From: Proales similis
Taxonomy: Eukaryota; Rotifera; Eurotatoria; Ploima; Proalidae
Direction of reading: 5' to 3'
Assembly: GCA_019059635.1 (NCBI GenBank)
Contig: JAGVRJ010000013.1
Span: 1,302,001-1,366,000 of the forward strand
DNA length: 64,000 nucleotides
Shown: piece by piece, positions 1 to 13,413 of the stretch
Layout: every line of letters starts with the position of its first letter
How positions within the stretch are numbered: position 1 is the stretch's first letter
Notes under the pieces: generated by a model
What the model was told of the DNA's origin: nothing
The model's database searches: none
What the model saw: the letters and a program-made list of their open reading frames with translations, nothing else
Made by a program: the position numbers and the translations under genes

Positions 1-1299
1 AGTGCACCGATTGATCGAACAGGACCGCTTCGGGCAAAAAGTCGTGCTTTTTGACAATCTGATGCAGAAACTCGTGCATCTTGATCGCCTCTTTCAGATC
101 GCCCTTCATCACCTGGAGGCCGGGCCAAAAGGCCAACAGCGCGTCTATGTAGTGCCTCGACTGTTTGTTGGGCATGTGCATGTAGACAGTCTTCATGCAA
201 GTGCCGTCGCCCATCTCGCTGCCCGTCTCCGAGTTGAGGCTCATGAACTTTTTTATCGAGTCGTAATGCCGATTGAAGCGATAGAGCAGTCGTTCGTCGC
301 CGGTCAGTATGTAGCCCTTGAACAAGTATTCGTAGTAGGAGTCGATGCCAGCGCCGATGCTCGCGTCCTTGCTGTACCATTGGCCGTCGTTTACGTTTAT
401 TGTGGTGCCGACCAGGTCGCTGAAGCGATTTCGCTTCTCCCACAGGTAATCCATCGCTTTCATCGCTTTCTGCTCGTAGGCAAGCTCGCCGGTCAGACGA
501 GACAGAGTGACAAACTCGAGCAGCAGAGTTCCGGCACAGGCAGTGCAAGTGAACTTGTCTCGTTCGCTCCTGAGATCCTTGTCGTCGAGGCCATGTCTCA
601 GGTTTATGCGACCAGTCGGAAGCCCCGTGCTCGTGTTGAACGCCGGCAGGAGTCGGTCGCCCAAGTCTTTGGCTTTGTCCAGAAGCTCGCCCTTGTACCA
701 GCTGAATCTATCCGGAAATCGACTGGCCAAATGCAGTGCGCTTATGTGTCCGCTGATCAGACCGCCTAGCATTCGAATGTTGACCTCAAACACGGACACG
801 ATTATATCTCGGTCGAAGTGCACAGTGGCCACCACATTCCGGACCGCTTGTTCAAACTCGTCGACACGGCCCAGCAGCGCCAGGGTGTCGAGAGTGTCCA
901 CAAGCGTCAGAGTGAAGTTGCCGAGCACTTCGTCAATGTCTCCTCTTGAACCATGCGTTGTCCGGTACCGTCCTTTACAGCTCAGGGGCATCAGCTCGTC
1001 GGCCGGGAATGCGTGTTTCTTTCCAAAATTCAATTTTAAACTTGCACGGGCCAAGAGAAGTGAACAACTCACCATGTAGCTGCTGAACGCGTGGTCGAAC
1101 ATTTCCAGAACTTTTTCCCTTGGAAGCCAAAGTTGAAGCGAGTCGAACATTGAAATGGACAGAGAGTTCGAGTTTACTTGAGATTTCGTCGCTCTTCCCA
1201 AGTCAGCTCGTTCTCAGGTGTGGCAATGGGCACCTGCCAGCACCAATGGCCGCAAATCAAGAGTAGACAAGCAAACAGAAATATGTCGGTTCGATCCAT
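1..1299 (-). CDS. EDEM3: EDEM3-like ER degradation-enhancing mannosidase (GH47), C-terminus beyond window
   Basis: Family role: GH47 alpha-mannosidase-like proteins of the endoplasmic reticulum that trim or recognise mannose on misfolded glycoproteins and send them to ERAD. The minus-strand reading starts at 1299 with a hydrophobic signal peptide (MDRTDIFLFACLLLICG). Three exons are visible: 1299-1178, 1118-1073 and 1018-1, joined by GT-AG introns of 59 and 54 bp. Exon 1 and 2 join to give LKEKVLEMFDHAF, the usual GH47 opening. Exon 3 carries SRGDIDEVLGNFTLTLVD, VSVFEVNIRMLGGL, TCTACAGTLLLEF, GAGIDSYYEYLFKGY and the DALLAFWPGLQV helix, all typical of EDEM. The SRGDID and TCTACAGTL wording is closest to EDEM3, but subfamily is inferred. 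The gene runs off the left edge, so the protease-associated domain and ER-retention signal of EDEM3 cannot be checked. Confidence 0.9.
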
Positions 1300-2252
1300 G
1301 GCTGCTTGATTTGCGTGTTTGTCTCACTGCCTCTATCTGCCTCGCTCTGCTCTGCCAGTAAAATCAAAAGCGGCAATCTGCACCAGGTTCTGAAAACATA
1401 AACAACCTCCGGCTTGCTCTCGTCTATTTCCCTCTCGCCTGCCTCTTGAATTCAACTGCTGGCTTGCTCTATTGCCGGCTCTAGATTTGCAATTATTTTT
1501 ACGTTTCTGCTCAAATGTTAGCCGCAGAATGCAACATGTTCGTACGGCCGCATATTTCGTCTCTTAATGCGCTGCGTGGAAACTATTATGCGGACTGAGA
1601 GCGCAAAACTCGTCTACTTTTGTTGAATTTTTCCTCAAGCTGACTCGTCCCAGGCCCACTTTGCTCTTTTGTCAATTGGAACAATTTCCAATTCAAACTG
1701 CAATTCAAACCCGCTCGTCGTCCACACCTTCTTCTACCCGCTTGATCTGAAACGCTCAGTTTTACTTGACTAAAATTTATGTGTGTTTCATGCTTTTTGG
1801 GTTACACTTCAACGGCGTGCGGCGTTTAACAATTTTGTTTTTTTTTGAAGAATCTTTTCCGCTCTTGAGCAGTCGACTGCAAAAGAAAGAAGTAAAAAGG
1901 GGGCAAAAGAGAACGAGCGATACAGAGATGGATAGATAGAGACGGCTTGAGGAAGAGAGGAAAAGTTTTCAACTGAGAAGATGCGGAACACTCTCGCTGA
2001 GTAGTAGATTTTGTGTCCGAAATGACCTAAAAAAGGGAGCGGAAAGATTGGGGCGAATGAGAGAAGGCGCTGGTCAACAACTGGTCAACAACGCTCGTCC
2101 TCAGCTTTGTTTGGATATTTTGTTTTGCGCTTGTTGCCGCTGCATCGTCCTTGAATCGTTCTTGTGAATATCCATGCATAAGTTAAGAGATGATGAAATA
2201 GAGTGATGAGCAGATCGGCTGATAAATTGATTGATTGACCGATCGCTTTGCT
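1300..2252. other. intergenic, EDEM upstream region
   Basis: About 950 bp between the start of the EDEM gene and the stop codon of the mitochondrial carrier. It should hold the EDEM promoter and the carrier 3' UTR. I see pyrimidine-rich and AT-rich stretches but no coding, RNA or repeat feature I can support. Confidence 0.5.
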
Positions 2253-4109
<1,857 letters not shown>

Positions 4110-4463
4110 TGTTCTGGCCGAGAAGCATCAGTGCCCCGATCTATCTGGCTGGAGAGGCTCCCTTCTAAAACGAAAACCAACCAGTGATGCGGTTAAACGC
4201 CGCCCAACCAAGTCCGTCTCTCTACGGCGTCTATTTGCGATGCCTTCAAGGTCTGTGCGCGTTTTGCTTGCAAATTAAAGCACAAGCAGGCAAAGAGAGA
4301 GAGAAGCAACGAGCACAAGTAGCAGACCACCTCATTCTCTACGCCCCTTTCAACTCATTATTATTATTATGAAGCAAATTGCACTCGGCGTGTATCGCAA
4401 ATATTTCAACCATTTGCCACAGAGAATTGTTAACAATACGCGCTGAAATGAGCATATCGAAAC
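4110..4463. promoter_or_regulatory. Short head-to-head intergenic region, likely bidirectional promoter
   Basis: 354 bp separate the start codons of the carrier (minus) and the OB-fold-like gene (plus). The promoters of both must lie here or overlap the genes. No core element is distinctive enough to call. Confidence 0.4.
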
Positions 4464-6566
4464 ATGAACGGGTCAATTCGCGCGCTCAAACAACGTGTTC
4501 TGGACCTTTACCTCCAGCATGAGGCTGACCGCCTTCAGTACGATTTCTTCCTGGCCTCGCCCGCTGACCTTGGCATCGACAATGTAAATAGACAATGCTA
4601 AAATAAATTACTCGTCTCGGGCCTAGTCAAGTTGGCTTTCTAGATTTCGGCCGCCATTTGTCTCCACTGGCGCAATTACCATCCGATATTGATCGATCAA
4701 AGCGACTGGATCTACTGTCGCTTTGGCAACGGCTCTCTCACGCCGGCCAGTTTGCTCAAGCAAGTCAAAACTGCCAAATTTCGTGTCCTTGTCGAACAAG
4801 TGAACAACGAAACGGCTGATATTGACGGCAATGCCAAAATCAGCTTTTTCTGTCTCAATTTCAATCTGCTCGAGGCTGAATTGAGCGACCAGCTGCCAGT
4901 CCAAAAAGATCTGACCGATCTAGTCTGTGAGCGCTCTCTGCTCAAAACGGTCAAATTGACCGAGCATTTTGCAAATTTAAAAACTCCCAGTCACACACAC
5001 GGCTACCACTTTCGCGTGCTCAAGAAAGAAACGCCCTACTCGCTGCTGAGCTCCAAGTTTGAGAACAAACTGAGAGCCGACGTGAAAGTTCACATTGTGG
5101 ACGAGAACGATTCCTACAGCGCGCCCAAAAGGGCCATAATCGCATTTGAGAGTAAATTTCTGTTCATTTACCATCAGCTGGAGGAGAATGCCGTTTATGG
5201 CCTGAGGACAGTCGAGAAAATTGAATTTTGTGAGAAGACGTCGCCGAAGAGCCGCGCGCCCGAGTCGATCATATTCGTCGACGAGAAGAAATTTGTCGAG
5301 TTCAAGCCGGCGCGCGTCAACGAGAGACTTGACGAGGCACCTAAAATTGACATGAAACGTTTTAAAAGCGAGTTTATACCGACCATGGACGCGGTTCTAC
5401 TGTACAAGGACCTGCGCACATTTGACATGGTCAACAGAGCAGTGAGCGACACTGACCACGCTCTCGTGCAGCACTTTGACTTGCTCTTGCCCAATCGCAA
5501 TTTCAAACTCGTCGTTCGTCCCGTTGGCCAGACCGAGCCGGTCAGAGTATATGCCGAGACGCGCTACATGCTTTACGAGCTTGGCGCAGTTCCGGGCCAG
5601 ATGGTTCGCCTTTGCAACTTGCTTAAGACGGCCGAGGGCACTTATCGAACCGCGTTCGGAATAAAGCCGTTCGACAGCGACCCAGAGCAGTTCGCACACT
5701 TGGAGAGCGAGTTCAAGCCCATCGCCCGCGGCCTAAGAATCGACTCGCTTGATCAACTTGATTTAATTCGGTGCGAGTTTTACTCTGACGGCAGCGGGCC
5801 GACAATGCCCGCAGACGAAATTAGCCAACGATTCGAGCTCATGTACCCGCACAAAAGCTCTGGCCGCCGAACCATTCGACTGGCCGCGCAGCTCACCAAG
5901 ATTTTCGAGTTCAAATTGAAGCTGAGATGCGGCAATTGTAGCCGCCTGTGGATAACGTGCAGTTGCGTGAATGAAAAAGCCCAGTGCGAACTGTGGGCTT
6001 CGTTCATGATCGACGATTTCACTTCACAGCTCAAGCTGGAATATTCAAGTGAGTGTCACGACTTGAAGAGCTCGCCACTGTTTGCACCGATCGCCTCCGT
6101 TCTGCTCAATTTGCTCAAAAGCCACCTGAGTGAAATAAATTTGCCCGCGATGCCGCCCAACTACGAGGCGCATTCACAGGGCAAAGCGAACGGCACTGAG
6201 AACTTGGCCAAGAGGAGCATAAGAAAGCTGCTCGAGGTCGAGCGAAGTATATTGGCCAGTTCTCAGTCACAGAACCAGACCAGCTCGATTGTGGACGGTG
6301 CGTTCGAGAGCAAAGTGAGAGCGCACGAGGCCATCTACGAGTACCTCTACTCGACCGTCCTCTACAAAATGTTTGTGTTCGAAGTGAAACGCGCCAGCCG
6401 ACACAGCTGGATCGAGCTGGGCGGCAACCAGAACAGCCGAAAAATGCAAAAAGTTCGATGCAGCCAAATGTTCGAGCTGGAGAAAGCGATCGGCTCAGCC
6501 GATGCGAGATCTGTGCACCACAATGATCAGCCCGATCGATCTCAGCGGCCAGGTCAAACACGTTGA
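4464..6566 (+). CDS. Unrecognised ~680-residue protein, possible OB-fold / zinc-ribbon protein
   Basis: Two exons (4464-4583 and 4644-6566) joined by a 60-bp GT-AG intron give 680 codons. I do not recognise it firmly. Residues about 350-430 (HFDLLLPNRNFKLVVRP to MLYELGAVPGQMVRLCNLL) read like a beta-barrel OB-fold, and a CxxC...CxC cluster (CGNCSRLWITCSCVNEKAQC) followed by alternating beta-type residues resembles a zinc ribbon embedded in an OB-fold, as in ssDNA-binding proteins of the RPA1, CTC1 or POT1 kind. The remainder is weakly patterned and basic, without signal peptide or membrane segment. The start is chosen because it opens directly after the shared promoter and splices in frame. 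The last about 20 residues are low complexity and the true C-terminus could be spliced differently. The telomere or ssDNA link is only a guess. Confidence 0.7.
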
Positions 6567-6826
6567 TTCAAAAACCGTTTATTTAAATAATAATGAGAAA
6601 AATTGTTTTATATTTTGTTTTGATTGTGCTTTGATTCGCTTTTTAAAACTAAGCAGCGTAAAATGCGTCGTTTAGTGATATTGAGAGACGCAATCGAAAA
6701 AGACAAATGGAATGAGCGAAGAAACAGAGAGACGGCCGCTCTTGGCTGCCAAGTGCATATTTCAATGTTGAACTCTTTTCTTCCTATTGCTCATTTGTGT
6801 GTTGCTCTGACGCCGGCCGTGGTCGT

Positions 6827-8444
6827 TTATGATTTATTTTCAACAAACGATTTGCCGATCGCCTCGACGGTGAATCCGATCGATCTAAGCCTTTGATGAT
6901 CGAGAATTAGACGACCGTCGAACACAAACGCAGGCCGCTGCATATTCTCGTAGATCTCCTCGTAGTTGAATGTCTGTGTGAAATCGACATGAAGCAACTA
7001 ACTGGAGAGGCTGGCGGCCGTCAGCTTACCTTGAATTCGTCCCATTCGGTGCAGACAATGAGCGCGTGCGAACCTCGACAAGCTTCAATCACGTCGGTTG
7101 AATAAAGCTCAACTCTTTCCTTCACCTGGCTCATGTCCAAGCCGAGCTGTGGGTTTGAGAGTTCGATCCAGAGCTGGCGCTCCTCCACTTTCGGATCGTA
7201 AATGCTTAGCTTTGCGCCCTCGTCGAGCAGGTGCTTGCTGACGTCGATTGCGGGCGATTCCCTTCAAACAAAAAGACTCATTAGAGAGTGCGTGTGTGTG
7301 GTGAGGTTTAGGGTCGCCGGTTACCTGGTGTCGCCGGTGTCTTTCTTGAAAGCAAAGCCCAGAATGGTGAGCTTCTTGTCCTTAAGAGTGCGGAATAGCG
7401 CGTTGATGATCTTCTGGGAGAAACGTCGCTTTTGAAAGTCGTTCATGTGAATCACTTGGTGCCAGTAGTCGGCAACATCGCGCAAGTTCAAACTCTCACA
7501 CAAATAGATGAGATTTTTTATGTCCTTTTGAAAGCAGCTGCCGCCGAATCCGACACTGGCGTTCAAGAATTTGGAGCCAATTCGGCTGTCAAGTCCGATG
7601 GCGCGCGAGACGTGTTGAATGTCGGCACCGCTTGCCTCGCAAATCGCCGATATCGAGTTGATGCTGGAGATTCGTTGCGCTAAGAACGCGTTGGCAGCCA
7701 GCTTGGAGAGCTCCGACGACCACGTGTTCATTGTGATTATGTTGGCGTCGGGCACCCAGTTGCGATAGACTTGAACAAGTTGATCGATCGCCCAGCGACC
7801 CCGCTCGCTCTGCTCGCCGCCAATAAGTATGCGATCGGGCTTGAGCAAGTCTTTGATGGCCGTGCCTTCGGCCAAGAACTCTGGATTGGACAGGACTTGG
7901 AAGTTGACTCCGCTGTGCTTGCTGCTGGCCAATACGCTAGCAATGCTTTCGGCCGCCTTGACCGGTACGGTTGACTTTTCGACAACGATTTTGCTCCGTT
8001 TGGAAACAAGCGCTATTCGTCTGGCCGCCGCCTCCACATAGGTCAGGTCAGGCGCCATACCGACTCCGACACCGTAGGTCTTGGTCGGAGTGTTGACGCT
8101 GATCAATATCAAATCGGCTTCGTCTATTTGCTTGTCGATGTTTGTTGAAAAGTGAAGGTTCCTGCCACGGCATTGTTCTACAATCTCCGCCAGCCCGGGC
8201 TGCGAGGCCTATTGTTTAGACTTGACGAAGCCATGGGCGTTTAGCAACTGACCTCGTAGATGGGCAGATTGGACGAATTCCAAGCGTCGATTCGCTCGGC
8301 GCTCAAGTCAACCACGTGGACACTAATTTGCGGACAGTTGAGCGCAATCACGGCGCAGGTGGGGCCGCCAACGTAGCCGGCGCCAATGCAGCAAATGTTG
8401 AGCACCTTGTCTGAGAACTCCGGACCGCCAGGCAACTCTCCCAT
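6827..8444 (-). CDS. UGDH: UDP-glucose 6-dehydrogenase
   Basis: Family role: NAD+-dependent two-step oxidation of UDP-glucose to UDP-glucuronate in the cytosol, the precursor for glycosaminoglycans. Four exons (8444-8253, 8199-7325, 7261-7030, 6973-6827) give 481 residues, close to the 494 of human UGDH. The N-terminal Rossmann motif is [11 protein letters not shown]. The catalytic loop [10 protein letters not shown] with its nucleophilic cysteine is intact, as are [43 protein letters not shown] and [13 protein letters not shown]. Introns are 53, 63 and 56 bp. The protein ends shortly after the conserved GFTVEAIGK, so the lysine-rich tail of vertebrate UGDH is reduced. An AATAAA motif overlaps the last codons. 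Confidence 0.97.
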
Positions 8445-9808
8445 TTCTGTTGGCGGTTGACGTTCTAAAACGCTGTCGTGTCACAAACGAAAATTCTCTT
8501 AAACTCTGCTCGTCGCCCGACGCTCGTCACCAAAGTTCGACGAAAGTTGCAAAATCGAAATATTCGAAATAGTCGAATTATGCGCGTTTGCGCTCACTCC
8601 ATAGTCAACTGTGTTTACTAATCGAAAGCGAATAATTGTCTTAATCACCGCTGCCAACCGTTGGAACTGCGACTCTTTGGCTGTTTCCAAACCGAGGTCG
8701 ACATGGCTTCGCTGTCTCGATTTCAAACCCCTCCCAATCGTTCTATTCACTCGCCGTCGCCCTTTTTCCAATTAATCTCTCTCTCTCTCTCTCTGTCTAC
8801 TCTCTTTTTCAAAGCGCAATTCAGCTTGAAATAAGATTAAGAATAGACGAATGTTGTAAATATTTTTCCGATCGCTGTTGACAAAGCGCACGTGCGGCGG
8901 ATTTACGCCTCTGCGCCTATCAATCCGGCTCCGTCTTGGTGTGTGTGTGTGTGCGTAAAAGAAAGGAGAGAAATGGAGGGAGACAGAAAGTCAGGTAGAA
9001 ATAGAAACAAGCAGAAACGAAACAACTAACTGAAACAATAAAGAGCGGCGAAAAAAGAATCAAGTTGGCTCAAGCGTTCATGGATTTGAGATTGGTTTCA
9101 GGTGGGCGCGAAAGCGGCGGCTCCGATTCAAGCAGGCAAACAGAGAGACAGAGAGAGAGAGAATCAAGAAAATAGTTGAGCCTGATCGCTTCTCCTGTAC
9201 ATTTAAATTGACATTTAGCCTAGAGTGACAGAGTGAGTCAAACGAAATTTAAATTAAGAAAAAAAAATTTGAACAAGAATGGATGCGATTTAATGACGGC
9301 GAGTGATAGAAATAGACGAAAACGTTGACGGGCAGAGACTGCATGGGCCCGAGTCGCAAGCACGACTGAAGTGATAAAGACATGCAGCAGCGTTTGGAGC
9401 GAATGAGACAGAGAAAGTAGAAAGATAAATGCGGTACGGAGGAATGGAGGGGGGGCTTGTTAATTGAAGCCTCGACACAGTCACGAGTCGGGTCGCGTCA
9501 GTGGTGGCATTCTTCGGCCGAAATAGGGTCAAGTCACGCTTGACTGTTTGTATAGTTCGCATAGTTACAGGGTTTCTCTAAAGGCCTCGTCGTTGCGGCC
9601 AGTGGTCAGCCAAGACAAGCGGGAAGTAAAGGTGGCCCCTTGGCTCGCATAATTTACCCGAGCGACTGCCGAATTATGCTGTCAGTGACGAACTGAGCGA
9701 CGTTGTTGTTGATTCGGCCGCCGATAATGAAGTACGCTCATGTCGCATTAGCTTCGCTTATAGGCACTGCTATCTCACCTTGCCGACTAATGAATTAATG
9801 GCTGAGAA
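8445..9808. other. Head-to-head intergenic region with CT and TG microsatellites
   Basis: 1.36 kb between the divergent UGDH and RasGAP genes. It holds a CT run near 8777-8795, a TG run near 8938-8953 and a purine-rich stretch around 9140-9170. Promoters of both genes are expected here. No further gene or RNA is supported. Confidence 0.5.
8938..8953. repeat. (TG)n microsatellite
   Basis: Uninterrupted TG dinucleotide run read directly in the sequence. Confidence 0.85.
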
Positions 9809-12800
9809 ATGAACTGCTCTAATGGAGGCGAGGAGCCGCTCGCATTTGCCGGCTGGACTCTAACAAGTGAGTCAACTGACGCAAGTCCGCACAAACACAC
9901 ATCACTAATCGACCGCATTAGGTACAATCGCTTCAAACGACTGGCATCAGTCTCAGCTGAAATGGACGGCCAGATTCGCACTGCTGCTAACCGGGCGCCA
10001 GTCGTCTGCTCTTTATCTGTTCGAGAACGAGATGGACGCTCGGCGTTTGGAGCCGCTTGTCAAGTGGCGTCGAATAGACGCCGAGATGTCTAGAGAGGCG
10101 TTCATGGGCCACTGGCGAGCCCAATCGATCGAACTCGAGAGCGAGCTTGACTCGCCAGAAATCAAGCGCACCAGTGGCAAGTCTGCAGACGGCTGGGCCT
10201 CATCTAAGCTCGCCGGTCTCTTCTTTCGCAAGCACCCGAGTCTGAAACGCGCCAAGAGCGGAGTGCAAATCGAACGACGCCACAAGCTGAATCAATCGAT
10301 GACGAGCAGCAGTGGCAAGGCGGCCAGCTTTGCCGACGAGTCGTAAGTAACCATTGAACGTCAACTCGTTCAGCTTGCATTGATTGTACTCGTTCGCCAG
10401 ATTCTCGTCGCCAATTAGACCGAGCCGCTCGCACGAACAGCTCGCCGCCTCGTTCGAGCCGGCCATATTCACTCGCGTTCGACTCGATCGCGACCAAAGC
10501 TGGTTCGAGCAGGTGCACGCCAGTCTGCTTTGCGACTCGTTGTGTGTGCAGGGCCCGACTGCCCAGTTCTCGTTCGAAGCCGAACTCGACTCGATTGAAC
10601 AGTCCACTCGGCACATAATTCTGACGCGCTCGAGCGATCAATGCGAAACGTGGCTGCGCTGTCTCGCTCTGGCTCTCTACCGTCCAGACGAGACCTACGA
10701 GCGCAATCAAATTGAATTGAGTGTGCTCGAGGCCAAAGGCTCCGGCTTGAGTAGCAAATCGAGCCGAAAGTTCTATTGCGAGCTGGTGCTCGGCGACGAG
10801 ACACGCGCTCGAACCGCGTGCAAGCACAAGCGCGAAATGCTATTCTGGGGCGAGCGATTTGAATTCGACTGGGTCAGAGGCACTCATTTAAGGCTGCTGC
10901 TGTTTGAGCAGAGCGCCGAGACCAATCGACGCCGACTGGGACGACAGACGGGCGGCAGCCGCACTCTGCTCGGCGAATGCAACATTCCACTTCGATCGGT
11001 GCTCGGCGATCAGGCGCTCGAGCGCTGGTACAAACTCGACCGATCTAGCTCGGACTCGCCTGCCGAGCAGACGACACGATCGTTCAGCAAGGACGCCTTG
11101 TCAGTACGTGTCAAGGCCAAGTATAGAAGTGTGCAAGTGCGGCCAATCGATGTGTACGAGCCGCTGTGCGATTACGTCAAATTGCGTTTTATGGCAATGG
11201 CCAACTCACTTGAGCCCGTGCTCAGCGTGCGAATGAAGGAGGAGGTGGCCAATGCGCTCATCCGGGTCGTGTGTGCGCTCAAAGTGCAGCGCGACTGCAT
11301 CACCGACCTGGTTGTCGAAGAGGTGCTCAACCAGGACGACGTGAATCTCACATTCCGTGGCAACAGCTTGGCCACCAAAGCCATGGAGTGCTTTCTAAAG
11401 CAGGCCGGCAGCAGTTACCTGCGCAGTACGCTCTCTGACTGCGTGCGTGCAATAACGGAGACCAGCGTCGACCTTGAAATCGACCCGGCCAAACTGTCGC
11501 CTCAAGCAAGTCTTCAGGCCAACCAGGAAGAGCTGCTGCAACTGCTTCACATGGTGTTCGGCCGCGTCTTCAACTCTTACATGCATTTCCCGCCCGAGCT
11601 GTCCGAGGTGTTCAGCTCGATCCGCGACCGCTGTCTGAGGAACGGCCGCTCGGAGGCCATGTGCGACATGCTCATGAGCGCCTGCATATTTCTACGCTTC
11701 ATCTGTCCGGCAATTCTGTCGCCCAATCTGTTCGGACTGACGCAGGAGTATCCGAGCGAAGAGGCCGCAAGGCGCCTGACGCTTGTGGCCAAGATCATGC
11801 AGACGGTGGCAAACTTTTCCAAGTTCGCCGGCAAAGAGAGCTTCATGAACTTCGAGCGGCTAAATCAGTTCGTGGAAGAGCACAGCGAGATGATGCGCGA
11901 CTTTTTACGAGCGCTTTGTGCCCAGTCCAGTCCGAGCCATTCGATCGTCTCTCTGACTCCCGAGTCGCCGGACAAGCCGCCTGCTCATGCAGCCAGTTCT
12001 CTGGGCTTCATTCTGAACGTGTTCGAGCTGCCCAGACACTTGAGCACACTTCACTCGGTTCTGCTCGCGGTCATCGACGGACTCGAGCCATCTAGCCGAG
12101 AGAGAGTCGATCGACACCTGATCGCAGTGCTTGATCAAGTGTCCAAAACTCAGCCGGACGATGCCAGTCGCGCTCTTCTCACCTACTCGAACCGACTGCA
12201 CCAGGCGCTTATGAGACCGGACACGCCTCAGACGCCCACGTCGACTCCGTCGTTCAGCTCTTCTCAGGAAGAGGCCATCAATGAAATGGACCTGCAGCGT
12301 GGCCAGACAATTACCATTAAACAAAAGCCGCAGCGGTCTTCAATGCCGTCTAGCCAACTCGATGACGACATCGAGATGCTGAAGAAGCGGCTCGTCGAAA
12401 CGGAGCTCTCGTTGAAAAAAGAACAAACCGAAAAGTACGTGATCGAGTGCAAGCTAAAGCAACAGCAGCTGGACAATGATCAGCAAATGCGCAACATCAT
12501 CACGCGACTCATCAAGGTGGAAGAGGAGCTTCGACGCGAGCAAAACGAAATGCACGAGCTGCTCAAGGCCAAGCAAGATCTGATCGAAATTCAAAAAAGA
12601 CGAATTGAATTTCTAAGCTCGACTGGCAGCAGTAGCAGCAAGCCAGGCAGCAGAGCTCTTCCCAGCACCCACCCGAGTCTGGCCTTTAACCAGCAGCACA
12701 GGGCGCGTCAGCATCGCAAACCGTTCAAGTCCAACAGTGTGCTGATATCGTCGAGTTCATCGTTGATGGAGAAGCCAAGCAGCGCCTCTTCCAATCACAC

Positions 12801-12918
12801 GCCGCCGACCTCGTCCGGCTCTTCTAGTTCGTCGGCCTCTTCGACTTTGTGCAAGTCTGGCCTCCGCGCCAACTCGACCGACAGCTCAGGACAGTACATG
12901 AAAACAAGCGAGCTTTAA
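9809..12918 (+). CDS. SYNGAP1: SynGAP/DAB2IP-family Ras GTPase-activating protein
   Basis: Family role: stimulates GTP hydrolysis by Ras/Rap at membranes (C. elegans gap-2, vertebrate SYNGAP1/DAB2IP/RASAL2). Three exons (9809-9866, 9922-10342, 10401-12918; introns 55 and 58 bp) give 998 residues. A PH region covers roughly residues 25-275, including a basic RKHPSLKRAKSG segment like the SynGAP KRTKS stretch and a second strand set ending TWLRCLALAL. A C2 domain follows (RKFYCELVLGDETRART, FWGERFEFDW). The RasGAP domain has the arginine-finger loop FRGNSLATKAMECF and the FLRFICPAILSPNLFGL helix. A serine-rich linker leads to a C-terminal coiled coil (DIEMLKKRLVETELSLKKEQ) typical of this subfamily. 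Paralogue assignment within the subfamily is inferred, and invertebrates usually have one gene. Confidence 0.93.
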
Positions 12919-13413
12919 CATTTCCCAATTTCCTCTCAACTCTTTTGAGTTGATTCTCATTCTCTTTTGAGATGAGCTCATTCCAGTAATCATTCGAATG
13001 AATCCCAGCCTATCAACTGCACTGAACAGCCACCAACTAAACTGAATTCTCTTATTTGTGCTCTTTCTTCTTTTTTTCTGCTTTCATTTGCTCTTTCTCA
13101 TTCGCTTTTTTCATTTGAATTCTTTAATTTCATTCTTTCGGTCACTCGTAGAGACGGCTAGCATTTTCTACGTCGCGCTGCTTTAATCATTTTGTACGCA
13201 GAAACAATTAAAACAACAATAAATTAAATGTAAAACAGAGTCGGTCTCATAATCAAGTCTGTATCGTCATGCGCCACTAAAAGACGCATCCGTCTCCCAC
13301 TCTCCGCTGGCGATTGTCATGTGACTTGAACGAGACGGAAATAGTCTTGTTTTATGATAATTTAGCGAGCGACAACTTGAGATGCGTTCCGTCTATTTAA
13401 GAGAAGAGAAGGA
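12919..13413. other. RasGAP 3' UTR and CDC7 upstream region
   Basis: 495 bp, T-rich after the RasGAP stop, with an AATAAA-type signal near 13218. A TATTTAAG box about 20 bp before the CDC7 start codon could be a TATA-like element. Nothing else is seen. Confidence 0.45.

Noticed and set aside
2-769. 255-residue plus-strand open frame over the EDEM gene
   Set aside because: It is the antisense shadow of the conserved EDEM exon; it has no recognisable content, and the minus-strand reading matches GH47 throughout.
9290-9562. Minus-strand 90-residue open frame between UGDH and RasGAP
   Set aside because: Compositionally ordinary, no recognisable motif, lies in a promoter-rich spacer.
10204-10827. 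207-residue minus-strand open frame inside the RasGAP gene
   Set aside because: Antisense shadow of the PH/C2 region caused by GC-rich codon use.
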